A stretch of DNA of 47,255 nucleotides from Lachnospiraceae bacterium. GTDB taxonomy: Bacteria; Bacillota; Clostridia; Lachnospirales; Lachnospiraceae. Every line of letters begins with the position of its first letter. The first letter of the stretch is position 1. The stretch covers positions 1 to 47,255 of the forward strand of contig JAJQHQ010000042.1 of the NCBI GenBank assembly GCA_021199655.1, read 5' to 3'. The notes beneath the pieces were generated by a model that worked only from the letters and a program-made list of their open reading frames with translations, did not search any database and was not told the origin of the DNA. Shown in pieces: positions 7,638 through 15,200 of this stretch. The position numbers and the translations under genes are program-made.

Positions 7638-7710
7638 TGGACCTGAAGGGATTCGAACCCTCGACCTCTCGGATGCGAACCGAACGCTCTCCCAACTGAG
7701 CTACAAGCCC
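7638..7710 (-). tRNA. tRNA-Ala(CGC)
   Basis: A 73-nt cloverleaf fits without gaps. It has a 7-bp acceptor stem including the G3-U70 pair that specifies alanine, a D-arm GCTC/GAGC, an anticodon stem TTCGG/CCGAG with loop TTCGCAT, and a T-arm with TTCGAAT. Anticodon is CGC. CCA is not encoded. The terminator at 7597-7633 follows directly. Confidence 0.93.
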
Positions 7711-7766
7711 ATCTGTAATTGTACTGCAACACTTCTCAGGCTGAATGTCAAACGGAAGTATTGCGA

Positions 7767-7840
7767 TGGAAGTAAGGAGGCTCGAACTCCTGACCTCTCG
7801 CGTGTGAGGCGAACGCTCATCCCAGCTGAGCTATACTTCC
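7767..7840 (-). tRNA. tRNA-Val(CAC)
   Basis: A 74-nt cloverleaf with acceptor GGAAGTA/TACTTCC, anticodon stem TTCGC/GCGAG with loop CTCACAC, and T-loop TTCGAGC. Anticodon is CAC. CCA is not encoded. It is the first gene of a two-tRNA leftward unit, with a 56-nt spacer to tRNA-Ala. Confidence 0.93.
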
Positions 7841-7848
7841 TGAATAAA

Positions 7849-7880
7849 TTCTGTTCGAGAGATATTTCTGTCGAACAGAA
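7849..7880. repeat. 10-bp inverted repeat upstream of the tRNA pair
   Basis: TTCTGTTCGA and TCGAACAGAA are perfect inverted repeats separated by 12 nt, about 9 nt before the mature 5' end of tRNA-Val. It could be a regulatory site or a precursor-processing hairpin; which one cannot be told from sequence. Confidence 0.5.
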
Positions 7881-7995
7881 CTTATTATACACGTTTTTCG
7901 CAAAATTACAAGAGGGAATTTATAAATCCGTCAAAAACATTTTCCCGTCAAAAAATCATTTTCAGCAAAACAGTTCAAACACATTTTCCCGCTTT

Positions 7996-8133
7996 TCATT
8001 CACAATGCCCTTTGCAGTGACTGCAGTCGCCGCCGCACTGCAGGGATTTTCCGGCTTTTTTATCTTTGATCATGCTGCGTATGATGAGTGCTACGACTAC
8101 TACAAGGATTCCTCCTACGATAATTGTTCCCAT
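7996..8133 (-). CDS. FeoB-associated Cys-rich membrane protein
   Basis: A 45-aa reading frame. It begins MGTIIVGGILVVVVALIIRS, a single membrane helix, followed by a basic stretch (KDKKAGKS) and a Cys-rich tail with four cysteines (CGGDC, C, C) plus two His in SHCKGHCE. This is the layout of the small proteins often encoded after feoB in Firmicutes. The cysteines could bind iron or interact with the FeoB pore; the role is inferred. AAGGAG lies 9 nt before the ATG. The gene is co-directional with feoB, 212 bp downstream, which places it at the end of the feo operon. Confidence 0.88.
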   Translation of the reverse strand: MGTIIVGGILVVVVALIIRSMIKDKKAGKSLQCGGDCSHCKGHCE

Positions 8134-8285
8134 ACACTGACTCCTTACTTCTTTTTAATGACAGCGAACTCCCCATCGCCTAAAGTAAATGGGATTGTGG
8201 TCGGCCTGTTTCAAAATTTTCATCCATAATCAGACCAGATGTATCCGTATCTGTACTGTAAAGCAAATCAAACCGGGAAGCAAGA

Positions 8286-8320
8286 GTCAGGAACAGAACC
8301 GTATGCGTTCCATTCCTGAC
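8286..8320. repeat. Palindrome after feoB sharing a 17-mer with 5192-5208
   Basis: Outer arms GTCAGGAA and TTCCTGAC enclose GAAC/GTTC. The right side contains the reverse complement of GGTCAGGAATGGAACGC. It sits 25 nt after the feoB stop codon on the minus strand. It may attenuate transcription between feoB and the small Cys-rich gene; no T-tract is evident. Confidence 0.5.
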
Positions 8321-8345
8321 CTTCTGTTCCCGATTGATCAGATTA

Positions 8346-10874
8346 TTAAACTGTCGCTCTCACGGCCTTTCCGGCTTTTCCGGTCTCCTTATTCGGATCC
8401 GGACGGAACAGCATGTAGAGGAACATCACTACAATGACAAGCGCCACGATCGTGAAAATGCCAAAACTGCACTCTCCGGTCGTCAGGCCGACCAGCTGGT
8501 ATACCACCAGAGATACCAGATAGGCGAAACCGCACTGATAACCAATCGCGAACCAGAACCATTTGATGTTGTTCATCTCCCGCTTGATCGCACCCATCGC
8601 CGCGAAGCACGGTGCACACAGCAGGTTGAAAAGCAGGAACGAGAAGCCTGCAGCCAGAGAGGAGCCGCCTGTCGTGAATGCAGCCTGCATGTTCTGCCAT
8701 ACGGTGCCCTCACCGCCGGCATAGAGGATACCCATCGTACCTACAATGTTTTCCTTTGCAACCAGGCCGGTGATGGAAGCCACTGCCGCCTGCCAGTTGC
8801 CCCAGCCCTGCGGGATGAAGATCCAGGCAATCGCGCCGCCGATCGCTGCCAGAATACTGTGGTCGATCTCGTCCTCCGCCAGCATGCGGAAACCGTCTTC
8901 CGTGAATCCAAAGTAAGTCGTAAACCAGATGACGATCGTAGAAAGCAGGATGATGGTACCGGCTTTCTTAATGAACGACCAGCCGCGCTCCCACATGCTG
9001 CGGAGCACTGCGCTGACCTTCGGCATATGGTATGCCGGGAGTTCCATCACGAACGGAGCCGGATCACCGGCGAACATCTTCGTCTTTTTCAGAATGATGC
9101 CGGAGCAGATAACTGCCGCCACACCGATGAAGTAAGCCGCAGTCGCCACCAGCGGATTGCCGCCAAGAAGAGCACCTGCCACCATCGCAATGAACGGAAC
9201 CTTTGCACCGCAGGGGATGAACGTCGTCGTCATGATCGTCATCCGGCGGTCTTTTTCATTTTCAATCGTACGGCTTGCCATAACGCCCGGAACGCCGCAT
9301 CCCATGCTGACCAGCATCGGGATGAAGGATTTTCCGGAAAGGCCGAACCTGCGGAAGATACGATCCAGGATAAACGCGATACGCGCCATATATCCGCAGT
9401 ACTCGAGGAATGCCAGCAGGATGAACAGCACCAGCATCTGCGGAACGAAGCCGAGCACTGCGCCGATACCTGCCACAATACCGTCAAGGACAAGACCAGA
9501 GAGCCAGTCCGCGCAGTTCAGCGCGTTCAGCGCGCTCTCAAAGAGCATCGGGATACTTGGAATATAAATGCCGTAATCTCCCATCTCCGGAGCTGTATAT
9601 TCATATGCCGCATACACCTCAGCCGCCGCGGTCAGGTCTTCATAAGAAGCTTCCGCGTCAGAAACCTCTAATGTTTCTTCATCTTCTACAGTATACTCCG
9701 CAACAGAGTCTTCGTCAAACATCGCGATCAGTTCGGTAAGCGCTTCAGCAGCCGCGTCTGCGTCGTACTCTTCTGACTCCTCATCGAGTGCCTCCGCGAT
9801 CGCGTCCACATCCATGCCCTGCTCTGACGCGTAATCAACAAAACCGGTCACAACCTCAGCCGCACCCGCGTATTCTTCGTCTGCTTCCGACCATGCCGAT
9901 GTGCCGATACTAAAAAGATGGAAACCGTCGCCGAAGAGATTGTCATTCGTCCAGTCCGTCGCCGCTGCACCGATGGTCGACATTGCGATATAATAAACAA
10001 GGAACATGACCAGTGCAAAGATCGGCAGGGCCAGGATCCGGTTGGTCACGATCCGGTCGATCTTATCCGATGTCGTCAGTTTTTCTTTCGCTGCCGTCTT
10101 TTTTACGCAGGAATCTATAATAGAAGAAATATACGCATAGCGCTCGCTTGTGATGATACTTTCAGTGTCGTCGTCAAACGCCTCTTCCAGCGCTTTGATC
10201 TCCGCAGATACATCCGGTGCGTTCTTCATCTGTTCCGCGATCTTTTCATCCTTCTCCAGAAGCTTGATCGCAAAGAAACGCTTCTGCGCGTCCGCGACGC
10301 TGCTGTTGCTCAGCTTAGCCTCAACTTTTTCGATCGCGTCCTCTACCTCATCAGCAAACTTATGTACACGGCTCACCGCCTTTTTCGAATTGGCGGCGGC
10401 TACCGCCTTCTTTGAAAGCTCGTCGATACCGGTGCCTTTCATCGCGGAAATCTCTACCACATCACAGCCCAGACTCTTCGAGAGTGCCTTTGTATTGATC
10501 TTATCGCCGCTCTTCTCCACCAGATCCATCATGTTGACAGCAAGCACTACCGGGATGCCAAGCTCGATCACCTGCGTGGTCAGATACAGGTTCCTCTCGA
10601 TATTTGTACCATCGATGATGTTGATGATCGCGTCCGGATGCTCACTGATGATATAATTTCTTGCCACGACCTCTTCCAGCGTGTACGGGGAGAGGGAATA
10701 GATACCCGGAAGATCCATGATCTCCACATCCTTCTGCCCTTTCAGCTTACCGCCTTTTTTCTCAACAGTCACACCCGGCCAGTTGCCGACGTACTGGTTG
10801 GAACCCGTCAGAGCATTGAACAATGTCGTCTTGCCGCAGTTCGGGTTTCCCGCAAGTGCAATTTTAATCGCCAT
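8346..10874 (-). CDS. feoB: Ferrous iron transport GTPase FeoB
   Basis: An 842-aa inner-membrane Fe2+ transporter. The N-terminal G domain shows G1 GNPNCGKTT (residues 9-17), G3 DLPGIYSL and G4 NMMD. A helical spacer domain follows, then the membrane domain with the two Gate motifs (GYMARIAFILDRI and, in the second half, FLLFNLLCAPCFAAMGAIKRE). An unusual insert lies at about residues 305-425, between the first and second membrane segments. It is rich in Asp, Glu and Ala and is predicted to be extracytoplasmic; the equivalent loop of E. coli FeoB is much shorter. The gene follows feoA after a 239-bp spacer with a 20-bp tandem repeat. The start has GAAAGAAGGAGAAAG-type ribosome binding. Confidence 0.97.
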   Translation of the reverse strand: MAIKIALAGNPNCGKTTLFNALTGSNQYVGNWPGVTVEKKGGKLKGQKDVEIMDLPGIYSLSPYTLEEVVARNYIISEHPDAIINIIDGTNIERNLYLTTQVIELGIPVVLAVNMMDLVEKSGDKINTKALSKSLGCDVVEISAMKGTGIDELSKKAVAAANSKKAVSRVHKFADEVEDAIEKVEAKLSNSSVADAQKRFFAIKLLEKDEKIAEQMKNAPDVSAEIKALEEAFDDDTESIITSERYAYISSIIDSCVKKTAAKEKLTTSDKIDRIVTNRILALPIFALVMFLVYYIAMSTIGAAATDWTNDNLFGDGFHLFSIGTSAWSEADEEYAGAAEVVTGFVDYASEQGMDVDAIAEALDEESEEYDADAAAEALTELIAMFDEDSVAEYTVEDEETLEVSDAEASYEDLTAAAEVYAAYEYTAPEMGDYGIYIPSIPMLFESALNALNCADWLSGLVLDGIVAGIGAVLGFVPQMLVLFILLAFLEYCGYMARIAFILDRIFRRFGLSGKSFIPMLVSMGCGVPGVMASRTIENEKDRRMTIMTTTFIPCGAKVPFIAMVAGALLGGNPLVATAAYFIGVAAVICSGIILKKTKMFAGDPAPFVMELPAYHMPKVSAVLRSMWERGWSFIKKAGTIILLSTIVIWFTTYFGFTEDGFRMLAEDEIDHSILAAIGGAIAWIFIPQGWGNWQAAVASITGLVAKENIVGTMGILYAGGEGTVWQNMQAAFTTGGSSLAAGFSFLLFNLLCAPCFAAMGAIKREMNNIKWFWFAIGYQCGFAYLVSLVVYQLVGLTTGECSFGIFTIVALVIVVMFLYMLFRPDPNKETGKAGKAVRATV

Positions 10875-10939
10875 TTCTTTCTCCTTCTTTCCTGATTGAT
10901 AGAACCATGCTGTAACCGGTTTTGTTTGAAACTGCTATT

Positions 10940-11019
10940 AGAGGTTTTAATATTCTGTCAGAGGTTATGACAATCTGCCAAAAGTTATAATATTCTGCCA
11001 GAAGTTTTGTGTTTCTGAT
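10940..11019. repeat. Four tandem 20-bp repeats between feoA and feoB
   Basis: Four contiguous units start at 10940, 10960, 10980 and 11000. Their consensus is AGARGTTWTAATATTCTGCC; the third unit begins AAAAG and the fourth is the most diverged. Exact 20-bp phasing spans about two helical turns per unit, so a protein could bind all four on one DNA face. The repeats lie in the 239-bp gap between feoA and feoB. Confidence 0.85.
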
Positions 11020-11113
11020 ATCAGTCCGATGTCTCTAACCATTATGTAAAAAAATATCCTTCAATTACTGAATGTGATATAAAAACACCTTTCCATCTGC
11101 TGCGCAGCGCGCA

Positions 11114-11335
11114 TCAGGAAACCTGTATCATCTGCGCGTCCTCTTTGCGAAGTGACAGCTCATAGCCCCGCACCGTGACTTCAACCGGATCTCCCAAAGG
11201 CGCTACCTTGCGGACAAATATCTCCACACCCTTTGTAATGCCCATGTCCATGATCCGTCTCTTGATCGGACCGTCGCCGGTAAGCTTCTGGACAGTGACA
11301 GTCTCCCCTACCGTAACATCTCTCAATGTTTTCAT
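11114..11335 (-). CDS. feoA: FeoA family protein (second of two)
   Basis: A 73-aa SH3-like FeoA protein. The family pattern is clear: MKTLRDVTVGETVTVQKL, IKRRIMDMGITKGVEIFVRK, and PVEVTVRGYELSLRKEDAQMI. FeoA proteins assist FeoB-dependent Fe2+ uptake, probably by contacting its cytosolic domain. GGAGGACATC precedes the ATG. It lies between a second feoA-like gene and feoB, all leftward, which gives the order feoA-feoA-feoB-Cys-rich protein. Two separate FeoA proteins are common in clostridial feo operons. Confidence 0.95.
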   Translation of the reverse strand: MKTLRDVTVGETVTVQKLTGDGPIKRRIMDMGITKGVEIFVRKVAPLGDPVEVTVRGYELSLRKEDAQMIQVS

Positions 11336-11425
11336 GATGTCCTCCTTTTTCTTCTCACTGAAAAATTTCGCAATGCTGCTGTTCCGTATATACCGGATGC
11401 AGCAAACAGCCAGACCTGATATATA

Positions 11426-11635
11426 CTATACCAGAATATGGTTGGCCATCTCTTTGCCGATGGCGACCCGGGAGTCCTTGATGTTCACGATCAGGTTCCC
11501 GCTGGCCTCAGAGATAACGGTGACCACACTTCCCACGACAAATCCCAGCTTCTCCAGGAAGAGCCGGGTCTCCTCTTTTCCGCCTATTCTCCTGATAATG
11601 TTCTCTTCTCCGGTCGCTGCCATGCTAAGCGGCAT
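11426..11635 (-). CDS. FeoA family protein (first of two)
   Basis: A 69-aa FeoA-type SH3-like protein, more divergent than its neighbour: GEENIIRRIGGKEETRLFLE, LGFVVGSVVTVISEASGNLI and VNIKDSRVAIGKEMANHILV. I set the start at the ATG at 11635, which has AAGGGG 8 nt upstream, rather than at the in-frame GTG 18 nt earlier. It is the promoter-proximal gene of the leftward feo operon, about 50 bp from a predicted promoter with an overlapping palindrome. A 90-bp gap separates it from the next feoA gene. Confidence 0.9.
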   Translation of the reverse strand: MPLSMAATGEENIIRRIGGKEETRLFLEKLGFVVGSVVTVISEASGNLIVNIKDSRVAIGKEMANHILV

Positions 11636-11683
11636 ATCATCGTCCCCTTTCACAAAACAAATCCTTGTTTCTCACTTCAACCT

Positions 11684-11718
11684 TTAGTTAGTATACTCTA
11701 ACGTTTTGTGTACGTCAA
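11684..11718 (-). promoter_or_regulatory. feo operon promoter with candidate DtxR-family operator
   Basis: On the minus strand, TTGACG (11713-11718) and TATACT (11690-11695) are 17 bp apart, a strong sigma-A promoter. A palindrome of GTTAG-6-CTAAC type (11684-11702 overall) overlaps the -10 box. It resembles, imperfectly, the 19-bp iron box that begins TTAGGTTAG and ends CTAACCTAA. Because a DtxR-type gene is divergent from this promoter, iron repression is a reasonable inference. Confidence 0.75.
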
Positions 11719-11886
11719 GCTGTTTTTTTGCACAAAATATATCCTCTGCTTCCTCGCGTTACTGGACTTTTTTAAGGATTTTTCTTTACGGTTTTGGGAA
11801 TTAATGATATACTGAACAGAAACAAAGGCTGCGTAATATATTTGCGGAATAGATTTAGTTTCAATATTGTATTGTGAGGTATGCAA

Positions 11887-12285
11887 ATGAGTGCAACAAA
11901 TGAATCTGCGGAAAACTATCTGGAAACCATTTTGATATTGAGTGAACGTCTGCCCGTGGTTCGCTCGGTTGATGTCGCCACAGAGCTTGGCTTTAAGAAG
12001 TCCAGCGTCAGCATTGCAATGAAGAATCTGCGCATGAAGAACCATATTACGGTCACGGACGCCGGCTATATCTATCTGACCGAATCCGGCAAGGCCATTG
12101 CTGACGAGATCTATGAGCGACATAAATGGATCTCATCCTGGCTGATCTCCCTCGGTGTCGATGAAAAGACAGCGACCGAGGATGCCTGCAAGATGGAGCA
12201 TGTGATCAGCCGTGAAAGCTTTGACGCGATCCGGACTCATATTCATCTGAACTCCGAAGCCGTGAAAGAGGAGCCCCGATCGTAA
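11887..12285 (+). CDS. DtxR-family metal-dependent regulator
   Basis: A 132-aa regulator of the DtxR/MntR family. It has an N-terminal winged helix (VVRSVDVATELGFKKSSVSI) and a C-terminal metal-binding dimerisation domain, without the SH3 domain of long DtxR proteins. Aligned by eye, the first-helix ligand position (Asp8 in B. subtilis MntR, Met10 in DtxR) is Asn in SAENYLETI. The second cluster reads ACKMEHVIS, very like DtxR ACRWEHVMS, with the Cys of iron-sensing DtxR rather than the Glu of MntR. Iron sensing is therefore more likely than manganese. The ATG at 11887 is preferred over 11881 because GAGG is then 7 nt upstream. Divergent from the feo operon. Confidence 0.88.
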   Translation: MSATNESAENYLETILILSERLPVVRSVDVATELGFKKSSVSIAMKNLRMKNHITVTDAGYIYLTESGKAIADEIYERHKWISSWLISLGVDEKTATEDACKMEHVISRESFDAIRTHIHLNSEAVKEEPRS

Positions 12286-12417
12286 CGATTTAAAACAGAG
12301 CTTTGCACAGTCTGTCTGAACATGACTGGCTGTTTTTGTCTCATATTTTAACGTTCCGCTTCATATCTTTTTTTAACAGATGTCCGCGGCATTTCTTCCC
12401 TGCCGCAGGGAGTTTTT

Positions 12418-14403
12418 ATGAATTCATCTTTCTCAACGTCTGTCAGCCGTGAAATGTTTGCGGACGGAAGTGCTCAAAGGCAGACACAGCCTGCCCTCTC
12501 TGAAGAATATTCTGACATGATCGTCCGGACAGCCCCGGGCGGGGATCTCCTTTCCTTATCCGGAATTCCGGCGTATCTTCGGGGAGTTTTCGATTCCCGG
12601 GCGGATTTTCAGCGCACGGCTGTCCTATCCGGCACAGAAGCTGTACAGCCGGTCAATGAGCAGTACACGATCATTTATGCTCCTCTTTCCGACCATCTTT
12701 CCACAGTAGAAGAAATCGGCTATTCCTCTGTTCCCAAGCTGTTCACGGAAATCAATGTCGTGAGTCTGGAAGCCGCAGGCATTCTGTCCGTGCGCATCCA
12801 GCCGTTTCTGGAATTGTCCGGAAAAGGCGTACTTATCGGTTTTCTGGATTCCGGAATCGACTGTACGCATCCTGCTTTCCGCCATGCGGATGGTACGACA
12901 CGCATCGTAAGGCTCTGGGATCAGGATGATACCACCGGTGTCCCGCCGGAAGGGATCCTCTATGGAAGCGAATATACAGAGGAAGACATCAACAGAGCAC
13001 TTTTCGGGGGAACCGGCACGGCTGACGCATTCCTGTCCGGTTCCGGTGAGGCCGCAGACCGGGGTGCAGCGCCATGGATTCCCGGAACAGATCCTACCGG
13101 TCACGGCACTGCTGTCGCCGGAATTGCCTGCGGCAGCGTGGACGCAGGAGAAGGCTTTACCGGAGCCGCTCCGGAAAGTGCCATTGCATTTGTGCGGCTC
13201 AAACCCGCAAAGCAATATCTGCGCGACTACTTTCGCATTCCGGAAGATGCCGTCGCTTATCAGGAAAACGATCTGATGGTCGGTGTACGTTATCTCCTTG
13301 ACTGTGCCAGAAACCTTAAAATGCCGCTGGTGATCTGCCTCTCTCTCGGTACCAGTCAGGGCGGGCATACCGGAAATACCCCTCTTGAAAATGTGCTGGA
13401 ATCCGCATCAGAAGTGCCCGGTGTCTGCGCTGTTGCAGGAACCGGCAATGAGACAGGGCTCGCCCATCATATTTCCGGGAAGCCGGCCTTGGCCGGTTCC
13501 GGCGCCAATACAGATGTGGAGCTTCTTGTGGATCAGGAAACCGGCGGATTCTCCGTTGAAGTCTGGACAGATTCCTCCGCACTCTGTGCGCTTGGCTTCA
13601 CTTCCCCGCTCGGCGAAACCTTTTCACCGGTTTTCCCAGACATCGGCACGGCAAGGGAATTTTCTTTTCTGCTGGAGCGCAGCCGGGTCTTCCTCACCGG
13701 GGCCGTCACGGAAGCGCCGTTTCTTTCGAGGGTAACGCTGATTCGTTTTCTCGACCCGACACCCGGTATCTGGCGGATTCGGGTTGCTTCCATCGGCTCC
13801 GCATCAGATGACAGTTCCGTCTCCAGCCTTTTGGCGCTTCCTGAAATAACCGGGTCTGACACCAATGCAGTCCATGATCTCACCAATGCCGGAAGCTTTC
13901 ATATGTGGCTTCCCATCAGCGGGCTGGCAGTTCCGGGCATCCGGTTTTCTGCCCCGGATCCGGACACGTCACTGGTAATTCCCTCCTGTGCACCGTCCGT
14001 TCTTTCTGTCGGCACATACAACGCCTACGACGACCGCCTTTATCCGTACTCCGGCCGCGGCTATACACGCAATGATCTGGTCAAACCGGATTTTGTCTCT
14101 CCCGGAGTCCGTCTGACCTGTCCTGCTGCCGGTGGAAGCTACTCCTCCATCACCGGTTCCTGCGCGGCTTCCGCCCTTGCCGCCGGTGCCGCTGCCCTTC
14201 TGTTCGAAAGCGGTCTGAAGCAGGAGCCTCCCCGGTATTTTTCTGCCGAAGAACTAAAAGAACTCTTTTGGCATGGAGTGCAGGAAAGATCTGGTGAGCC
14301 CCGTCCGGATCAGGCATGGGGATATGGAATCATGAACCTGTACCGGATCTTCCGGAACTATTCTGCGTCCGGGAAATCTGCGTCTGAGAAATCCGAGATC
14401 TGA
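12418..14403 (+). CDS. S8 subtilase-fold protein with catalytic Ser replaced by Cys (Csp-like)
   Basis: A 661-aa subtilisin-fold protein with no signal peptide, like the clostridial Csp germination proteases. The catalytic Asp is D144 (GFLDSGIDCTHPAF), His is H229 (DPTGHGTAVAGIACG) and the oxyanion Asn is N344 (AGTGNE). At the nucleophile the consensus SGTSMAAPHVAGAAALL reads TGSCAASALAAGAAALL without gaps, so the catalytic Ser is Cys582 (codon TGC at 14161). The conserved Pro-His after it is also changed. The protein may be a Cys-nucleophile variant or a pseudoprotease such as C. difficile CspC, which acts in germinant sensing without catalysis. An insert domain lies at about residues 355-500. 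AGGGAG precedes the ATG. No sleC-like gene is nearby. Confidence 0.88.
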   Translation: MNSSFSTSVSREMFADGSAQRQTQPALSEEYSDMIVRTAPGGDLLSLSGIPAYLRGVFDSRADFQRTAVLSGTEAVQPVNEQYTIIYAPLSDHLSTVEEIGYSSVPKLFTEINVVSLEAAGILSVRIQPFLELSGKGVLIGFLDSGIDCTHPAFRHADGTTRIVRLWDQDDTTGVPPEGILYGSEYTEEDINRALFGGTGTADAFLSGSGEAADRGAAPWIPGTDPTGHGTAVAGIACGSVDAGEGFTGAAPESAIAFVRLKPAKQYLRDYFRIPEDAVAYQENDLMVGVRYLLDCARNLKMPLVICLSLGTSQGGHTGNTPLENVLESASEVPGVCAVAGTGNETGLAHHISGKPALAGSGANTDVELLVDQETGGFSVEVWTDSSALCALGFTSPLGETFSPVFPDIGTAREFSFLLERSRVFLTGAVTEAPFLSRVTLIRFLDPTPGIWRIRVASIGSASDDSSVSSLLALPEITGSDTNAVHDLTNAGSFHMWLPISGLAVPGIRFSAPDPDTSLVIPSCAPSVLSVGTYNAYDDRLYPYSGRGYTRNDLVKPDFVSPGVRLTCPAAGGSYSSITGSCAASALAAGAAALLFESGLKQEPPRYFSAEELKELFWHGVQERSGEPRPDQAWGYGIMNLYRIFRNYSASGKSASEKSEI

Positions 14404-14547
14404 ATACTTTTGAAAACATGGTCATGCATTCAGCAGACGATTCTGCCACTGTCCAAAACAACAGCTGCACGTTTTTTATTTTCTCCTGTCACATCTTCGA
14501 TTCTGAAACATATGATACACTGTAAATCATCTTCGGAGGACTACGAA

Positions 14548-14754
14548 ATGAGCGATTTGGCAGCTACCAACTGTGGATGCGGATGTGGATGTGATGGTGG
14601 AAATTCCATCCTCTGGATTCTCATCCTTCTGATTCTTTTCAGCGGAAACGGATGCGGCAGTTCCTTTGGTACGGATAACACCTGCCTTTGGGCGATCATC
14701 CTCCTGTGCTGCTGCGGCGGCAATTCTCTTTGCGGCGGAGGCTGCGGCTGCTGA
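14548..14754 (+). CDS. Small Cys/Gly-rich membrane protein (high-cysteine HCB type)
   Basis: This 68-aa protein begins MSDLAATNCGCGCGCDGGNS, then has two hydrophobic segments (ILWILILLILF and LWAIILLCCC) separated by a Gly/Cys/Asn loop, and ends in GGGCGC. It resembles the short Cys-rich proteins annotated in clostridia as chorion-class high-cysteine HCB protein and, more distantly, YjcZ-type sporulation proteins. A spore-coat or membrane role is only a guess. GGAGG is 8 nt before this ATG, which rules out longer upstream starts. It follows the Csp-like gene by 144 bp in the same direction. Confidence 0.75.
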   Translation: MSDLAATNCGCGCGCDGGNSILWILILLILFSGNGCGSSFGTDNTCLWAIILLCCCGGNSLCGGGCGC

Positions 14755-14787
14755 CAGCACGCAGCGTACCCTGTAAAACAGAAAACG

Positions 14788-14812
14788 CCGGCAGTGGAAA
14801 TCCCACTGCCGG
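14788..14812 (-). terminator. Intrinsic terminator between convergent genes
   Basis: A perfect stem CCGGCAGTGG/CCACTGCCGG with a 5-nt loop. On the minus strand a T-rich run (GTTTTCTGTTTT) follows, so it best fits the end of the leftward gene 14844-15098; it may also stop the rightward Cys-rich gene. Confidence 0.75.
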
Positions 14813-14843
14813 CCGGCAATTCTTATAGAAACCTTCCTAATCT

Positions 14844-15098
14844 TTACTCAGCTGTCAATTCCGTCAGATAATCATCCAGCGCAGCTGTATCTACCGTATA
14901 AGACGGCAGCTCTACCGTCGTCGTTTCTTCTGTCGTACCGGTATAATTATAAACAGAGAAACCTACCCAGGCAACCACCAGGACTGCTACCAGCACTCCT
15001 CCCACTTTCATCAGCATCCACTGGCGTTTCTCTTTCTTAATGATCTTGGAACGGTTCTTCTTTTCTTCTTTATAGCGATCAACCTTTTCCTGACTCAT
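14844..15098 (-). CDS. Small single-pass membrane protein of unknown function
   Basis: An 84-aa protein with a strongly basic N-terminus (residues 1-27: repeated KEEKKNRSKIIKKEKR), one membrane helix (VGGVLVAVLVVAWVGFSVYN) and an acidic Thr-rich C-terminal tail outside the membrane (TEETTTVELPSYTVDTAALD). By the positive-inside rule the tail is extracytoplasmic. I do not recognise the family. The start at 15098 is set by AAAGGAGA 8 nt upstream; a longer frame lacks such a site. It lies downstream of degV in the same orientation (102 bp gap). Confidence 0.75.
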   Translation of the reverse strand: MSQEKVDRYKEEKKNRSKIIKKEKRQWMLMKVGGVLVAVLVVAWVGFSVYNYTGTTEETTTVELPSYTVDTAALDDYLTELTAE

Positions 15099-15200
15099 AA
15101 TGTATCTCTCCTTTATCCGTACTGCTCCGGACACTGTTCCCGAAGCCTATCGCATATAAGTATACACGATTTTGGAGAAAGTGCAACCTTTTTTTGCATA

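Noticed and set aside
7546-8229. Reading frame running through both tRNA genes
   Set aside because: It crosses a terminator, two tRNAs and the antisense of the 45-aa FeoB-associated gene, so it cannot be a real gene.
8334-9671. Long rightward reading frame (445 codons) antisense to feoB
   Set aside because: It is the complement of a strongly conserved FeoB coding region, has no ribosome site and its translation is rich in His, Arg and Cys without any domain.
10940-11019. CRISPR array
   Set aside because: The 20-bp units are contiguous, with no unique spacers, and no cas genes are present.
12625-13368. Leftward reading frame antisense to the S8 gene
   Set aside because: Shadow of the conserved subtilase coding strand, with no ribosome site or homology.
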